Shown: in pieces, positions 18,710 through 26,375 of the stretch | How positions within the stretch are numbered: the stretch's first letter is position 1 | Layout: each line of letters starts with the position of its first letter | Assembly (NCBI RefSeq): GCF_004912275.1 | Contig: NZ_STGY01000064.1 | Coordinates: 1 to 37,431, forward strand | Direction of reading: 5' to 3' | Length of the DNA: 37,431 bases | Source of the DNA: Glycomyces buryatensis | Lineage (GTDB): Bacteria > Actinomycetota > Actinomycetes > Mycobacteriales > Micromonosporaceae | Translations under genes and position numbers: made by a program | The notes under the pieces: model-generated | The model's database searches: none | What the model was told of the DNA's origin: nothing | The model's input: only the letters and a program-made list of their open reading frames with translations

Positions 18710-19491
18710 GTGTGCACTGCTCCTGGTCGAGTAATGACTGCGGCCCAGGCGTTCGACCGCAGTAACAGGTTTGCAGTGCCGCTCCCTGGTGGTGCTCCAC
18801 CTGCGAACGTCCTCGGGAGTTCCCCCTCAACAACGAGCTGCCCGGTCCGTGCCACGGGAAACTTCGAAAACGTCCTCGCCAGTCGCGACAGCACCGACGA
18901 TAACACGGCGTCCTGAACGGCGGCTGAGGCGTCGTTCGGCTCCCGTGAAGCCCGCCACCAGCGCCTGGAGGCCAGCGCGGCGAGGACCGCGCCGAGGGTG
19001 TTGAGGAGGATGTCGTCGACCGAGGCGACCCGGCCGGTGCCGAAGAGGTACTGCGCGGCCTCGACCGCGGTGCAGCCCAACGCGGCCCACAGCGCGACGG
19101 TCCCCAGTCCGATCGGGAAGCGAATGGGCGCGAAGCAGCCGGCGGCGGCGGCGAACAGGATGAGGTTGCCGACCAGTTGCTCCACGATGGTGCGGGGGTC
19201 GGCGGCGGCGAGTTCGGCCAGGTCCACCAGCGGGATGAGCTGCACGGCGCCGGCGCCCTCGCGGGGCGTGAGCACCAGCAGCAGCCACGGCAGGGTCCCG
19301 GCGACCATGCCGACCTCCGCGATCGAGGCGCGCCAGGCCGATCGCGGCTCGCGCCCGGCGCGGACGCGGGCGGCGGCGAAGGCCCAGACGAGGCTGAGGG
19401 CCAAGGGCAGCAGGGCGATGGAGACGACGACGGTCGCCGATTCGAGGGCGTTGACGGCCAGTGGGGCCGCCGCGAGGGGTGCGGGGTTCAC
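18556..19491 (-). CDS. VanZ-like membrane protein with overrunning reading frame
   Basis: The first 190 residues are a VanZ-family membrane protein with about five helices. Family marks are [38 protein letters not shown], and [31 protein letters not shown]. VanZ-like proteins are linked to glycopeptide tolerance in some bacteria; the function in actinomycetes is not known. GTG 19491 lies 7 nt after the purN stop, so it is co-transcribed with purN. After about residue 195 the sequence is Ser/Arg/Pro-rich and not VanZ-like: the frame has no stop until 18556. It therefore runs through the ZTP riboswitch and 154 nt into purH. The natural stop may have been lost by mutation or by a sequencing indel, so the 3' end is uncertain. 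Confidence 0.75.
   Translation of the reverse strand: MNPAPLAAAPLAVNALESATVVVSIALLPLALSLVWAFAAARVRAGREPRSAWRASIAEVGMVAGTLPWLLLVLTPREGAGAVQLIPLVDLAELAAADPRTIVEQLVGNLILFAAAAGCFAPIRFPIGLGTVALWAALGCTAVEAAQYLFGTGRVASVDDILLNTLGAVLAALASRRWWRASREPNDASAAVQDAVLSSVLSRLARTFSKFPVARTGQLVVEGELPRTFAGGAPPGSGTANLLLRSNAWAAVITRPGAVHTCPSASSSSEPSSPSSTRPGSSIWPATSKLQASNSSRPVRPRPASPRPASR
18714..18724 (-). promoter_or_regulatory. purH ribosome site with possible riboswitch-controlled sequestration
   Basis: AGGAG (18720-18724) is the purH Shine-Dalgarno site. The adjoining GCAGTGC (18714-18720) is exactly complementary to GCACTGC at 18773-18779, whose GCAC part is the 3' strand of aptamer helix P1. Ligand-stabilised P1 would thus free the ribosome site, giving a translational on-switch. 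Confidence 0.55.
18738..18894 (-). ncRNA. ZTP (pfl) riboswitch upstream of purH
   Basis: The minus-strand leader has the conserved ZTP aptamer blocks in order: CGCGACTGGCGA, GGTGGAGCACCACC followed by AGGGAGCG, then a hairpin CTGCGG...CCGCAG whose loop holds CGCCTGGG. These match the pfl/ZTP motif as known from the family: GACUGGCG, GGGAGCG and the CGCCUGGGC ligand-binding loop. P1 can form from GTGC..CGC with GCG-GCAC. Between ACTGGCGA and GGTGGAG about 70 extra nt are present, apparently a 63-bp insertion flanked by CGAGGACGTT direct repeats (18806-18815 and 18869-18878). It can fold as an added helix (ACGUUUUCG with CGAGGACGU). The aptamer ends 28 nt before the purH start, so it would respond to ZMP/ZTP and control purH. 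Confidence 0.92.
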
Positions 19492-19498
19492 GGGCGGG

Positions 19499-20113
19499 TC
19501 AGCCGAACCTGACGCGGCGGTCCTCCACGGTCCAGCCTTCGCGGACCATGCGGCCGACCGATTCGACCAGTTGGGCGCGCTCGGCCTCCTTGATGCGCTC
19601 GGTGAGGGTCTCGACGGTGTCGTCGAACTCGACCGGGACGGCGCACTGAGCGAGGATCGGGCCGGTGTCGACGCCGTCGTCGCAGATGAACAGGGTCGCG
19701 CCGGCGAGTTTCACGCCCGCGGCCAGGGCCTCGCCGGGCCCGTTCATGCCCGGGAACGCCGGCAGGAGCGAGTTGTGGGTGTTGATGTACCGGCCGGGGA
19801 AGGCCGCGAGAAACCTGGGCCCGCACAGTTTCAGGAAGCCGGCCGAGACGACGATGTCGGGTTCGAACGAGGCGACGGTGCCGGTCAGGGCCTCGTCCCA
19901 AGCGTCGCGCGTGTCGAAGTCCTTCACCTTGTGCACGAAGGTGGGGATGCCGGCGTCCTCGGCTCGCTTGAGCCCGAGGATGCCCTCGCGATCGGCCCCG
20001 ACGGCCACCACTTCGGCCCCGTACTCGGGGTCTCGGCAGGCGTCGATGAGCGCCTGGAGGTTGGAACCGGAGCCGGAGACGAGCACGACGAGGCGCTTCG
20101 AAGTCGAGGTCAC
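19499..20113 (-). CDS. purN: Phosphoribosylglycinamide formyltransferase
   Basis: This 204-residue enzyme transfers formyl from 10-formyl-THF to GAR, the third step of purine synthesis. The N-terminus LVVLVSGSGSNLQALIDAC is the phosphate-binding loop. The catalytic triad is visible as Asn and His in INTHNSLLPAFPG and Asp in DDGVDTGPILAQ. The family normally has HPSLLP; here it is HNSLLP, which also occurs in actinobacteria. The GTG start overlaps a TGA in another frame (GTGA), the pattern expected for coupling to the upstream DUF6350 gene. It is grouped with purH, which uses the same folate cofactor. Confidence 0.95.
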   Translation of the reverse strand: MTSTSKRLVVLVSGSGSNLQALIDACRDPEYGAEVVAVGADREGILGLKRAEDAGIPTFVHKVKDFDTRDAWDEALTGTVASFEPDIVVSAGFLKLCGPRFLAAFPGRYINTHNSLLPAFPGMNGPGEALAAGVKLAGATLFICDDGVDTGPILAQCAVPVEFDDTVETLTERIKEAERAQLVESVGRMVREGWTVEDRRVRFG

Positions 20114-21410
20114 GCCCGCACCATAACCCCTCGTCGCGGGCGGGCGACGGCTCGGGGATGACCACCGTGTCCCTGCGCACGAGCTCGGCCTCGGCGGCGC
20201 GCCGGTGGACGGCGAACAGGCGGGCCACGAGCGCCCCGCCGACGAGGCCGACGAGGATCTGGACGCCGCCGAACCCGGCCACGGAGAGCGGGTTCGGCCC
20301 GATCTGCGCGAGCAGCCCGGTCCCGGCCGCGCCGCCGGAGAGGTAGGCGAGGCCGGCCAGGGTGAGCGCGGCGGTCCCGGCGGCGACGATCGCGGCGGTC
20401 GCGACGCGCGGAATGCGCAGGTCGGGCGAGCGGTAGGTGAGGACGACACCGAAGACGGCCGCCAGCATCAGCGGAAGTCCGATGAGGATGGTAGCGCTGT
20501 TGGGGAGCGGGCCGGTGGGGACGGCGGCGAAGATCGGGAAGGCCGGGAGCGGGCCGAGGTCGACCGCTTCGGCGGTGACATGCGTGGCCTCGCCGATGTC
20601 GAAGCCGGGCCCGGCGATGTAGGCGGCGGCCCAGATCGCGAGGTTGGGCAGGAACAGCAGGCACAGCAGGGCGACGGCCCAGGCGTCGTCTCCATACAGC
20701 CGCAGAGTGTCTGCGACGGCCGGGCCGCGGACGGCGATGGCGATGCCGACGCCGGCGGCGCCGCAGGAGAGCAGGGCGCCGGTGACGAGCAGTCCGGTGC
20801 GCAGGCCGCGCCGCAGCCACACCGAGGACCGTTCCCACGGCAGGACCCCGGCTTCGCGGGCGGATCCGTAGGCGCAGGCGAGGATCGCCAGGGGAGCGAC
20901 GTGGGCGAGCGCGGCGGGCACGGACACGGCGAACGGCCCGGTGGAGGCGAGCGCGGCCGTCCCGACGACGAGTCCGATATAGAGGATGGAGACGAGTCCG
21001 GCGGCGGCCCGGACGGCGGCGGCGTCGCGGCCGCCGATGGCGCGGGTCGTGGCGGCGGCGGCCTTCGACAGGCGCCAGACGATGACGATGGTGATCGCCA
21101 GCGGCGGCACGGTCAGGTGCAGCCCGGCGATGTCGGCGCCGATGCCGTGCCCGGCGAGCCAGGCGACGGCCGCGGCGGCGACCACGTTGCCAACGGACCC
21201 TTCGGCTCCGGCGAGCCACCAGGCGCCGATGACGATGACGACGATCGGGGTGAAGACGCAAGTAGCGCACCACACGACGGTGGCCAGCGCGGAGGCGACC
21301 AGGGCGCGGGGGCGGCGGGAGGGGCCCGGGCGGTTCGCAGGATCGACGACCACAGTGTCCCGTTGCCCGGAGGTGACGGTGACGGTCCGCTTGCTCGGTC
21401 GTTCTTCCAC
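20110..21410 (-). CDS. DUF6350 (PerM-like) multi-pass membrane protein, 3' end possibly frameshifted
   Basis: A hydrophobic protein of about 430 residues with some ten membrane helices, found just upstream of purN-purH in many actinobacteria; related proteins are called cell division protein PerM/DUF6350. Recognisable parts are a helix WCATCVFTPIVVIVIGAWW, then GIGADIAGLHLTVPPLAITIV, LPNLAIWAAAYIAGPGFDIG, PAFPIFAAVP, and GGVQILVGLVGGALVARLF near the end. The start is GTG 21410 (VEERPSKRTV), with weak ribosome site. The frame has no stop before purN; read straight it continues to 19488 as Arg-rich sequence over the whole purN gene. A one-base shift near 20127-20130 would give a stop at 20110 overlapping the purN GTG as GTGA. 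The end given here assumes that shift. Confidence 0.7.
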
Positions 21411-21558
21411 GTCGCCCAGTCTGTCATAACGGCGCCTGAGGTGCCGGATGCAGCGCAAGCGGACCGGATGGTGCGAGGAGCCGATCGCGGTGCGTGCAAT
21501 GCGAGGATGATCTGGCAGGTTCGGCCGCGAGGGCCGGGCCATGAAACTGGAGGCCGAT

Positions 21559-21996
21559 ATGGAAGGTCCGGGCGACTTCTACGCGACGGTGGAGGCGTAC
21601 GAGGTGGTCGACGGGGACACGTTCCGCGCGATCATCGACGGTGAGAAGACCCGCGTGCGCATCATGGGGATCAACTCCCCCGAGTCGGGCGGGTTCCGCG
21701 ACGAGGAGGACTGGGGCGCCGAGTCGAAGGCCTACGCGAAGGAGAAGCTGGAGGGCCGGACCCTGCATCTCTTCGCCGACCCCGGAGATGCGGTTCGCGA
21801 CCAATACGATCGCCTGCTGATGCATGTGGTGATGGAGAACGGCATGAACTACGCGGTGCTCGCTGTCGCCGAGGGCATGGCGCACACGTACATCCTGGGC
21901 CACCAGGAGCTGACGATCGGCGACACGCTCCGCAAGGCCGAGCGGTTGGCGAAGGCCGAGAAGCGCGGCATGTGGAAGCACCATACCGGCGACTGA
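21559..21996 (+). CDS. Thermonuclease-family (SNase-like) protein
   Basis: This 145-residue protein has the staphylococcal nuclease fold. Residues matching the SNase active site are in place: Asp18/Asp20 in VVDGDT, Arg34 in VRIMGINSPE, Glu42, and Arg85 in DQYDRLL. These bind calcium and the phosphodiester, so it should cleave DNA or RNA. No signal peptide is visible, so it is probably cytoplasmic, unlike the secreted enzyme of Staphylococcus. The start at 21559 is chosen because GGAGG lies 5 nt upstream; an in-frame ATG at 21541 has a poorer context. It is divergent from the DUF6350 gene. Confidence 0.9.
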   Translation: MEGPGDFYATVEAYEVVDGDTFRAIIDGEKTRVRIMGINSPESGGFRDEEDWGAESKAYAKEKLEGRTLHLFADPGDAVRDQYDRLLMHVVMENGMNYAVLAVAEGMAHTYILGHQELTIGDTLRKAERLAKAEKRGMWKHHTGD

Positions 21997-22033
21997 CTCG
22001 CTCTCGGAGGACGCTGCCGCCCCCGAGGCACGG

Positions 22034-22039
22034 TATTAT
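22034..22039 (+). promoter_or_regulatory. Candidate -10 element of the mntA-hepT operon
   Basis: TATTAT lies 24 nt before the mntA ATG, with AAGGGGG as ribosome site between them. No convincing -35 sequence is seen 16-18 nt upstream, so the promoter may need an activator or have a weak -35. Confidence 0.4.
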
Positions 22040-22062
22040 CGCCGGGCGAAGGGGGCGATCCG

Positions 22063-22383
22063 ATGGCCATTGACCAACCCGCGCGGCGACGGCGCGTGAC
22101 GGTCGCCGAGCTGCGAACGCGACGCGACGAACTGGCGCGAATCGGCGAACGGTACGGCATCACCAACATTCGGGTGTTCGGTTCGGTCGCACGCGGCGAA
22201 GCCGACAGCGATAGCGATCTGGACCTACTGGTCGACGTCTCCCCCGGCCGTGGCTACTTCGACATGGCGGGATTCGCTCTCGACGTCGAACAGCTGCTCG
22301 GCGTGTACACCGAGGTGTCGACCGTCCCCGGTCTCAAGGCGCGTATCCGCGACCGGGTCGCGGCGGAAGCGATCCGCCTGTGA
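22063..22383 (+). CDS. mntA: MNT-domain nucleotidyltransferase antitoxin
   Basis: This 106-residue minimal nucleotidyltransferase has the motif GSVARGEADSDSDLDLLVD (40-58): Gly40-Ser41 and the metal-binding Asp52 and Asp54. In the HEPN/MNT toxin-antitoxin family, this protein transfers AMP to a Tyr next to the toxin's RNase site and so silences it. The N-terminus has a short basic helix. Its stop codon overlaps the GTG start of the toxin gene (GTGA), so both are made together. Length and order match known MntA-HepT pairs. Confidence 0.9.
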   Translation: MAIDQPARRRRVTVAELRTRRDELARIGERYGITNIRVFGSVARGEADSDSDLDLLVDVSPGRGYFDMAGFALDVEQLLGVYTEVSTVPGLKARIRDRVAAEAIRL

Positions 22384-22700
22384 GAGACGACAGTGAACGA
22401 CTGGCGGACATCCTGGACGCCGCCGAGAAGATCCACCGCAAGGTAGTTGAGGGCCGTGACGCCTTCGACGCCGACGAGTACGCGCAGTTGGCGATCGTCC
22501 ATCTTGTCCAGATCATCGGCGAGGCCGCGAATCGGCTATCGCCGGAGGTGACTGAGGCGCACCCCGAGATCCCGTGGCGGCAGATCGTCGCCACCCGCAA
22601 CCGGGTGGTGCACAGCTATTTCGATGTCGATCTCGAATTGCTGTGGACGGTGGCGGCCGTTGACATCCCGCGGCTCGCGAAGCAGCTCCGTTCGTTCTGA
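22380..22700 (+). CDS. hepT: HepT-like HEPN toxin (DUF86)
   Basis: This 106-residue all-helical protein has the HEPN RNase motif RNRVVHSYFDVD: Arg73, Asn74, His78 and Tyr80 (Rx4-6H plus the Tyr modified by the antitoxin). HepT toxins cleave RNA, in some systems the 3' end of tRNA. IGEAANRLSPE is another DUF86 hallmark. It starts with GTG overlapping the mntA stop. The motif is complete, so the toxin should be active unless modified. Confidence 0.9.
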   Translation: MRDDSERLADILDAAEKIHRKVVEGRDAFDADEYAQLAIVHLVQIIGEAANRLSPEVTEAHPEIPWRQIVATRNRVVHSYFDVDLELLWTVAAVDIPRLAKQLRSF

Positions 22701-22734
22701 TCGCGGCCGGGCGGCCCTTACCGGGTGGCAGTCC

Positions 22735-23382
22735 TCAGCCGTGTTCGAGGTAGCGCAGGACCGCTGCCACTCGGCGGTCGGTCTCGTCGTCGGGGGCGAG
22801 GTCGAGCTTGAAGAAGATATTGCGGATGTGCTTGTGGACGGCGTTCTCGGTGATGAACAGACGTCCGGCGATCGCGCCGTTGCCGAGGCCCTCGGCCATG
22901 ACCGAGAGGACTTCCCTTTCGCGCGGGGTGAGACGGTCGAGGCCGTCGTCGCCGCGGTGTTGGGCGAAGAGCTGGGCGACGACCTCGGGGTCGATGGCGG
23001 TGCCGCCGCCGGCGATGCGGTGGACCGCTTCGACGAAGGCGTCGACGCGGCCGACCCGCTCCTTCAACAGGTAGCCGATGCGCCTGGCCCCTCCGGCGAG
23101 GAGGTCGGTCGCGAAGCTCTCCTCCACGTAGGCCGACAGGACCAGGACGGCGAGGTCGGGGTGGGCCTTGCGGGCGGCGACGGCGGCGCGGATGCCCTCG
23201 TCGGTGTGGGTGGGCGGCATGCGCACGTCCACGACGGCGACGTCGGGCCGGTGCTCATCGACGGCCGCGAGGAACGCCTCGGGCCCGTCGACGGCGGCGA
23301 CGACGTCGAAGCCCTCGCCTCGCAGCACCAGGCCCAGGCCCTCGCGCAGGAGGGTGTCGTCCTCGGCGATCACGATCCGCAT
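22735..23382 (-). CDS. NarL/LuxR-type response regulator
   Basis: This 215-residue regulator has a receiver domain (1-120) with acidic pocket Glu7-Asp8-Asp9, phosphoacceptor Asp52 (VVDVRMPP) and a late Lys in LLKERVG. The C-terminal LuxR helix-turn-helix is LTPREREVLSVMAEGLGNGAIA, then TENAVHKHIRNIFFKL. It overlaps the 3' end of the kinase gene by 13 nt, so the pair is co-translated. The nearest divergent target is the small protein-ABC operon at 24870, as is common for such pairs in actinomycetes. Confidence 0.94.
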   Translation of the reverse strand: MRIVIAEDDTLLREGLGLVLRGEGFDVVAAVDGPEAFLAAVDEHRPDVAVVDVRMPPTHTDEGIRAAVAARKAHPDLAVLVLSAYVEESFATDLLAGGARRIGYLLKERVGRVDAFVEAVHRIAGGGTAIDPEVVAQLFAQHRGDDGLDRLTPREREVLSVMAEGLGNGAIAGRLFITENAVHKHIRNIFFKLDLAPDDETDRRVAAVLRYLEHG

Positions 23383-24689
23383 GGCAGCTCCACTCTGATC
23401 TCGGTTGGGCCGCCGACAGGACTGTGGACGGTCGCGCCGCCGTCGAGCGCTTCGACGCGGCGGACGATGCCGGCGAGGCCCGACCCGGCGTCGAGTTCGG
23501 CGCCGCCCCGGCCGTCGTCAGTCACGGCCACCAGCAGCGTATTCCCCTTGCGCCGCACCTCGATCTCGGCCTTGGTCGCGCGGGAGTGCTTGGCCACGTT
23601 GGTAAGCGATTCGGCGACGACGAAGTAGGCGGTGGCCTCGACGCTCGCGGGGCAGCGCACCGGCACGTCGACGGTGACCTTGCAGGGGACGGGGCAGTCG
23701 GAGGCGAGGGCCGAGAGCGCGCCGGTGAGGCCGCGGTCCTCCAGGACCGGCGGGAGGATCGAGCGGACCACGGCGCGCAGTTCGGCGAGCGCGTCTTCGG
23801 TGGTGTCCTGGGCGCGGCCCAGGATCTCGTCGGCGCGTTCGGGGTTGCGGGTGATCTCGCGGCGGGCGGCTCCGATGAGGACGGCGACGCCGACGATGCG
23901 GTTCTGGGCGCCGTCGTGCAGGGCCCGTTCGATGCGCCGCAGTTCGATGGCGTGGGCGTCGAGCGCGGCGGCGCGCGTCGCGGTCAGTCGGGCAACGCGT
24001 TCGGACAGGTCGGCGTCCGGGTCGGGCCCGAGGAGGTTCACGCCGGGCCTGGCTTGCAGGTCGAGCAGCTTGGGGCCGAACAGGAGCCACAGGGCGAACA
24101 CGGCGATGCCGGTGGCGCAGCCGAGGAGCGCGCCCGAGGGAGTCTGGGCCGCGAGCAGGCCGTTGAGCAGGGACTGCTCGGAGTCGGGGACGAAGTACCA
24201 CCACAGCGGGTAGGTGACGTCGTGGACCGACGTGTACGGCATCTGGAACAGCAGCGCGCCGATGATGAGGCCCCAGGTGCCGTGCAGCAGCAGCCAGGAC
24301 AGGTCGCGGCGCGCGGCGGGGTCGGTGGCGATCTCGCGGAACGTCGTGCCGGTCTCGGTCTCCTCTGAGGTCCCGGGTATCGCGTAGGGCGAGTCGAGGA
24401 CGTGGCCGAGGCGCCGCAGGCGGCGTCGTTCCAGGTCGGAGAGGATCCGCACCCACCGCATGGTGGGGCCGAGCAGCGGGCGGCCGACGCCGAGGAGCGC
24501 GAGGACGCCGACGAGCAGCATGATCGGGATCGAGTAGAGCGCGAGGATGCCGAAGCCGGCGCCGACGAGGCCGTAGCCGGTGGCGCGGAGCGACGCGAGC
24601 AGGAGCGAGCGCAGGTCGGTCTTCTCGTCGGTGGGGCGCAGCGTCTCGCGCAGGAACGAGCGCAGCCGTCCGGATCCCTCACCTGCCAT
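23370..24689 (-). CDS. Membrane sensor histidine kinase (HisKA_3 type)
   Basis: This 439-residue kinase has an N-terminal membrane sensor part with hydrophobic segments at about 37-70, 131-150 and 185-205, similar to the 'putative sensor' domain of actinobacterial NarL-type kinases. The HisKA_3 dimerisation box RIERALHDGAQNRIV carries His258, the autophosphorylation site. The HATPase domain has the N-box ESLTNVAKHSRA, the G1 box VTDDGRGG and GSGLAGIVRRVEAL. GGAGG lies 6 nt before ATG 24689. It phosphorylates the response regulator encoded just downstream. The signal is unknown; its divergent neighbour is an ABC transporter. Confidence 0.94.
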   Translation of the reverse strand: MAGEGSGRLRSFLRETLRPTDEKTDLRSLLLASLRATGYGLVGAGFGILALYSIPIMLLVGVLALLGVGRPLLGPTMRWVRILSDLERRRLRRLGHVLDSPYAIPGTSEETETGTTFREIATDPAARRDLSWLLLHGTWGLIIGALLFQMPYTSVHDVTYPLWWYFVPDSEQSLLNGLLAAQTPSGALLGCATGIAVFALWLLFGPKLLDLQARPGVNLLGPDPDADLSERVARLTATRAAALDAHAIELRRIERALHDGAQNRIVGVAVLIGAARREITRNPERADEILGRAQDTTEDALAELRAVVRSILPPVLEDRGLTGALSALASDCPVPCKVTVDVPVRCPASVEATAYFVVAESLTNVAKHSRATKAEIEVRRKGNTLLVAVTDDGRGGAELDAGSGLAGIVRRVEALDGGATVHSPVGGPTEIRVELPCGS

Positions 24690-24809
24690 GTCATCCTCCG
24701 TTTTGGTGTCGCACCAGAAACGTACCCGGGGATTTCCGGATCGTCGGTGCAGCTGGCTGTACCTCACGCCCTGCCGCTGCCCCCACCCCCAATAGGCCAG
24801 TCGGCTGCA

Positions 24810-24838
24810 TTGGGCACCAGCGGTTTTCGCCATAGCGT
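24810..24838 (+). promoter_or_regulatory. Candidate promoter of the small protein-ABC operon
   Basis: TTGGGC (24810-24815) and TAGCGT (24833-24838) are separated by 17 bp and lie 32 nt ahead of the GTG start at 24870. The region between this and the divergent kinase gene is where the response regulator would be expected to bind. Confidence 0.4.
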
Positions 24839-24869
24839 CGGAGACATCCGATTCGAAGCGAGGAACACC

Positions 24870-25103
24870 GTGAACGACCAGTACCGCCTCACCGACGCCC
24901 CGCCGCCGGCCCCGCCCGAGCCGCGGCGGCGCACCAGTCCCGTCGACAAGCTCCTGTGGGTCGCCCTGATCGTCGGCGCCGTCTTCAATTCCGGATTCCA
25001 GATGGCCGGGGATGAAATGCTCGCGATCCCGTTCGGCGCTGTCACCGTCGTCGCCGGGATCGCCCTCATCGTCCGCTTCATCCGGGGTAGGAGCACCCGA
25101 TGA
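24870..25103 (+). CDS. Small membrane protein of the ABC operon
   Basis: This 77-residue protein has a Pro/Arg-rich N-terminus (DAPPPAPPEPRRR) followed by two hydrophobic segments (LLWVALIVGAVFNSG and IPFGAVTVVAGIALIVRFI) and a basic end. AGGA lies 5 nt before the GTG start, and its stop overlaps the ATPase start as ATGA. Similar small proteins occur in front of MacB-like ABC operons in actinomycetes, but no function is known. Confidence 0.75.
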   Translation: MNDQYRLTDAPPPAPPEPRRRTSPVDKLLWVALIVGAVFNSGFQMAGDEMLAIPFGAVTVVAGIALIVRFIRGRSTR

Positions 25104-25873
25104 CGACGCTCACCAAGCCCCGCCCGGGCCTGCACGAGGATCCGACCCGGCCGCTGGCCCTGCTCCTGCGCGACGTCACCAAGACCTACGACGGCGCCCA
25201 CAAGACCCTCGACCACGTCTCGCTCCAGGTCCCGCGCGGCTCGTTCCTGGCGATCATGGGCCCCTCCGGCTCCGGGAAGTCCACGCTCCTGCACTGCGCC
25301 GCCGGGCTCGACTCCCCCGATTCCGGTGAGATCCGCATCGGGGGCACCGACATCGCGCACCTGTCCGAGACTCAGCGGACCCGCTCGCGCCGCAGCCGGA
25401 TCGGCTTCGTCTTCCAGGCCTACAACCTGCTGCCGTCGCTGACGGTGGAAGAGAACATCACATTGCCGCTGCGCCTGGCCGGAACCGACGCCGACAAGCA
25501 GTGGCTGCGGTCCCTGGTCGACCGCATCGGCCTGGGCGACCTGCTGCACCGGCGCCCCGGCGGGCTGTCCGGCGGCCAGCAGCAGCGGGCCGCGATCGCC
25601 CGCTCGCTCGCGGCCCGGCCCGAGGTCGTCTTCGCCGACGAACCGACCGGCGCACTCGACTCAGGCACCGCCGCCGAGGTCCTCGACCTGCTGCGCGACC
25701 TCGTCGACGAGCTGGGGCAGACCGTCGTCATGGTCACCCACGACCCGAACGCGGCCGCCCGCGCCCACGCCACCGCCGTCGTCGCCGACGGCCGCATCGA
25801 CCAGTACTTCGACCGGCCCACCGCCGATGAGCTCGCGCGCCGCCTCACCCACCTGCGCGGGGCCCGCGCGTGA
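25100..25873 (+). CDS. MacB/LolD-type ABC transporter ATPase
   Basis: This 257-residue ATPase has Walker A GPSGSGKST (54-62), signature LSGGQQQR (156-163), Walker B VVFADEPTG (176-184) and the switch His in VMVTHD. The sequence FQAYNLLPSLTVEENI is typical of MacB/LolD ATPases, which work with FtsX-type permeases in efflux of peptides, antibiotics or lipids. The ATPase looks intact. Its normal partner is the next gene, but that permease has lost most of its length, so the ATPase is orphaned here unless another permease serves it. Confidence 0.93.
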   Translation: MTTLTKPRPGLHEDPTRPLALLLRDVTKTYDGAHKTLDHVSLQVPRGSFLAIMGPSGSGKSTLLHCAAGLDSPDSGEIRIGGTDIAHLSETQRTRSRRSRIGFVFQAYNLLPSLTVEENITLPLRLAGTDADKQWLRSLVDRIGLGDLLHRRPGGLSGGQQQRAAIARSLAARPEVVFADEPTGALDSGTAAEVLDLLRDLVDELGQTVVMVTHDPNAAARAHATAVVADGRIDQYFDRPTADELARRLTHLRGARA

Positions 25874-26272
25874 GCCGGGGCATGGCGGGTCCTGGGGTTT
25901 CGATGGCCCGCAGCCACATCGGCTCGCTCGTCGCCGTGTTCTTCGCCGTCCTCGGCGGCGACGGCGAGGCGGCGCGGCGAATTCGCGGCGCTGCGGATCG
26001 TCGGTGCGACGCCGCGGCAGGTGCGGGCGATGGTCCGCAAGGAGGCGGCGCTGCTGTCGACCATGGCGCTGGCGGCCGGGCTGGCGGTGTCGGCGCTGCC
26101 GATGTCGTTGCTGGGCTTGGTGTTCCTGGACCGGCCGTGGCCGCAGGGGCCGTTGTGGGTGATCCCGGCGATCATCGCCGTGACGGCATTGATCGCCTGT
26201 CTGGCGACGATGACGCCCACCCGAAGGGCGCTGCGGGAACCGCCGACGCGGGTGCTCGCCGCCGCGCTCTGA
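25870..26272 (+). pseudogene. Internally deleted FtsX-type ABC permease
   Basis: The GTG at 25870 overlaps the ATPase stop (GTGA), as expected for a coupled permease. About 30 codons of a permease-like start follow (ARSHIGSLVAVFFAVLGG). At about 25955-25970 the sequence jumps, in a different frame, to the FtsX C-terminal region EFAALRIVGATPRQVRAMV. That region continues through two membrane segments to PTRRALREPPTRVLAAAL and the stop at 26272. Intact permeases of this class usually have several hundred residues, so most of the protein, probably over 1.5 kb, is missing and the remnants are out of frame. The C-terminal part alone can be read from GTG 26021 as 83 residues. Confidence 0.82.
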
Positions 26273-26299
26273 GGGCGGAGGCGGTTCGAAGGCAGGACA

Positions 26300-26329
26300 G
26301 TGGGGGCCACCGGCGCCGGTGGCCCCCAC
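26300..26329. terminator. Bidirectional terminator between the permease remnant and the MFS gene
   Basis: A perfect 30-bp palindrome with 15-bp arms (GTGGGGGCCACCGGC) lies between convergent genes, 28 nt after the permease stop and 47 nt after the MFS stop. Confidence 0.8.
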
Positions 26330-26375
26330 GGGGTTTCGTCTCTCCAGTTGATGCAGTTGTCAGCGTGAACCGGTT

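Noticed and set aside
20136..20148. Internal copy of half of the end repeat (GCGGGCGGGCGAC)
   Set aside because: Only one 13-bp arm, without the loop and second arm; likely chance in GC-rich DNA.
20205..21644. 479-codon plus-strand frame opposite DUF6350
   Set aside because: Gly/Asp/Glu/Arg-rich antisense translation; the minus frame encodes clear membrane helices.
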